From NCBI GenBank assembly GCA_046263195.1, contig JBHELG010000139.1:1-5197 (forward strand): 5,197 nt of DNA, given 5' to 3'. Shown piece by piece: positions 5,170 to 5,197 of the stretch. The notes below the pieces were generated by a model. The model did not search any database. It saw only the letters and a list, made by a program, of their open reading frames with translations, and was not told the DNA's origin. Within the stretch, counting starts at the first letter, position 1. The number at the start of each line of letters is the position of its first letter. A program made the position numbers and the translations under genes. The DNA is from JBHELG01 sp046263195. GTDB lineage: Bacteria > Actinomycetota > Nitriliruptoria > Nitriliruptorales > JAHWKO01.

Positions 5170-5197
5170 CTAGTCCTCCCACCACCAGGCGAGCCCC
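5170..5197 (-). CDS. Possible C-terminal end of a minus-strand gene (partial)
   Basis: Reading in from the right edge on the minus strand gives G-L-A-W-W-W-E-D and then a TAG stop at 5170-5172. Such a tryptophan-rich acidic end is plausible for a real protein, and convergence with the PPOX gene 9 bp away fits the gene density here. Eight codons are too few for identification. Confidence 0.25.

Noticed and set aside
1..5197. CRISPR array, tRNA or rRNA genes, riboswitch, or a new defence system
   Set aside because: No regularly spaced repeats, RNA gene signatures or unexplained multi-gene cluster could be seen; the only defence-like item is the broken PIN gene.

Overview
The window is high-GC bacterial DNA with short intergenic gaps, some GTG starts, TANNNT-type -10 hexamers, a DtxR/IdeR-like iron box and a PPOX-class flavin/F420 enzyme. 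Together these point to an actinobacterium or a deep-branching relative. I cannot assign a genus from the sequence.

Left part (1-1500). At the left edge is the remnant of a PIN-domain toxin gene on the minus strand. It keeps the first few codons and the C-terminal third, and lacks the middle. Immediately upstream of that remnant is a complete IS630-family insertion sequence (271-1484). It has imperfect 21-bp terminal inverted repeats, a TA duplication on each side, and one apparently intact DDE transposase gene on the minus strand. The element lies only 10 bp past the stop codon of the next gene, so it inserted between that gene and the PIN remnant.

Middle part (1497-3249). A classical short-chain dehydrogenase/reductase (minus strand) is divergent from a two-gene plus-strand unit. 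That unit encodes a HIT-family nucleotide-binding protein and, 4 bp downstream, a thioredoxin-fold/peroxiredoxin-like protein with two CxxC pairs.

Iron part (3300-4253). A bacterioferritin-associated ferredoxin (bfd) is followed by bacterioferritin (bfr), the usual pair for releasing and storing iron. A plausible IdeR/DtxR box overlaps a candidate promoter upstream of bfd. The bacterioferritin keeps the heme-ligand Met and five of six ferroxidase ligands, but has Asp where His54 is expected.

Right part (4302-5197). A pterin-4a-carbinolamine dehydratase with an acidic tail (minus strand) converges on bfr, with a GC-rich hairpin between them. It is divergent from a PPOX-class (pyridoxamine-phosphate-oxidase-like) flavin/F420 protein on the plus strand. 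The last bases may hold the C-terminal end of another minus-strand gene.

Overall this is a housekeeping, redox and iron-storage region carrying one transposon insertion. I found no convincing new multi-gene system. The points most worth a second look are the altered ferroxidase site, the iron-box promoter, and the PIN remnant beside the insertion sequence.
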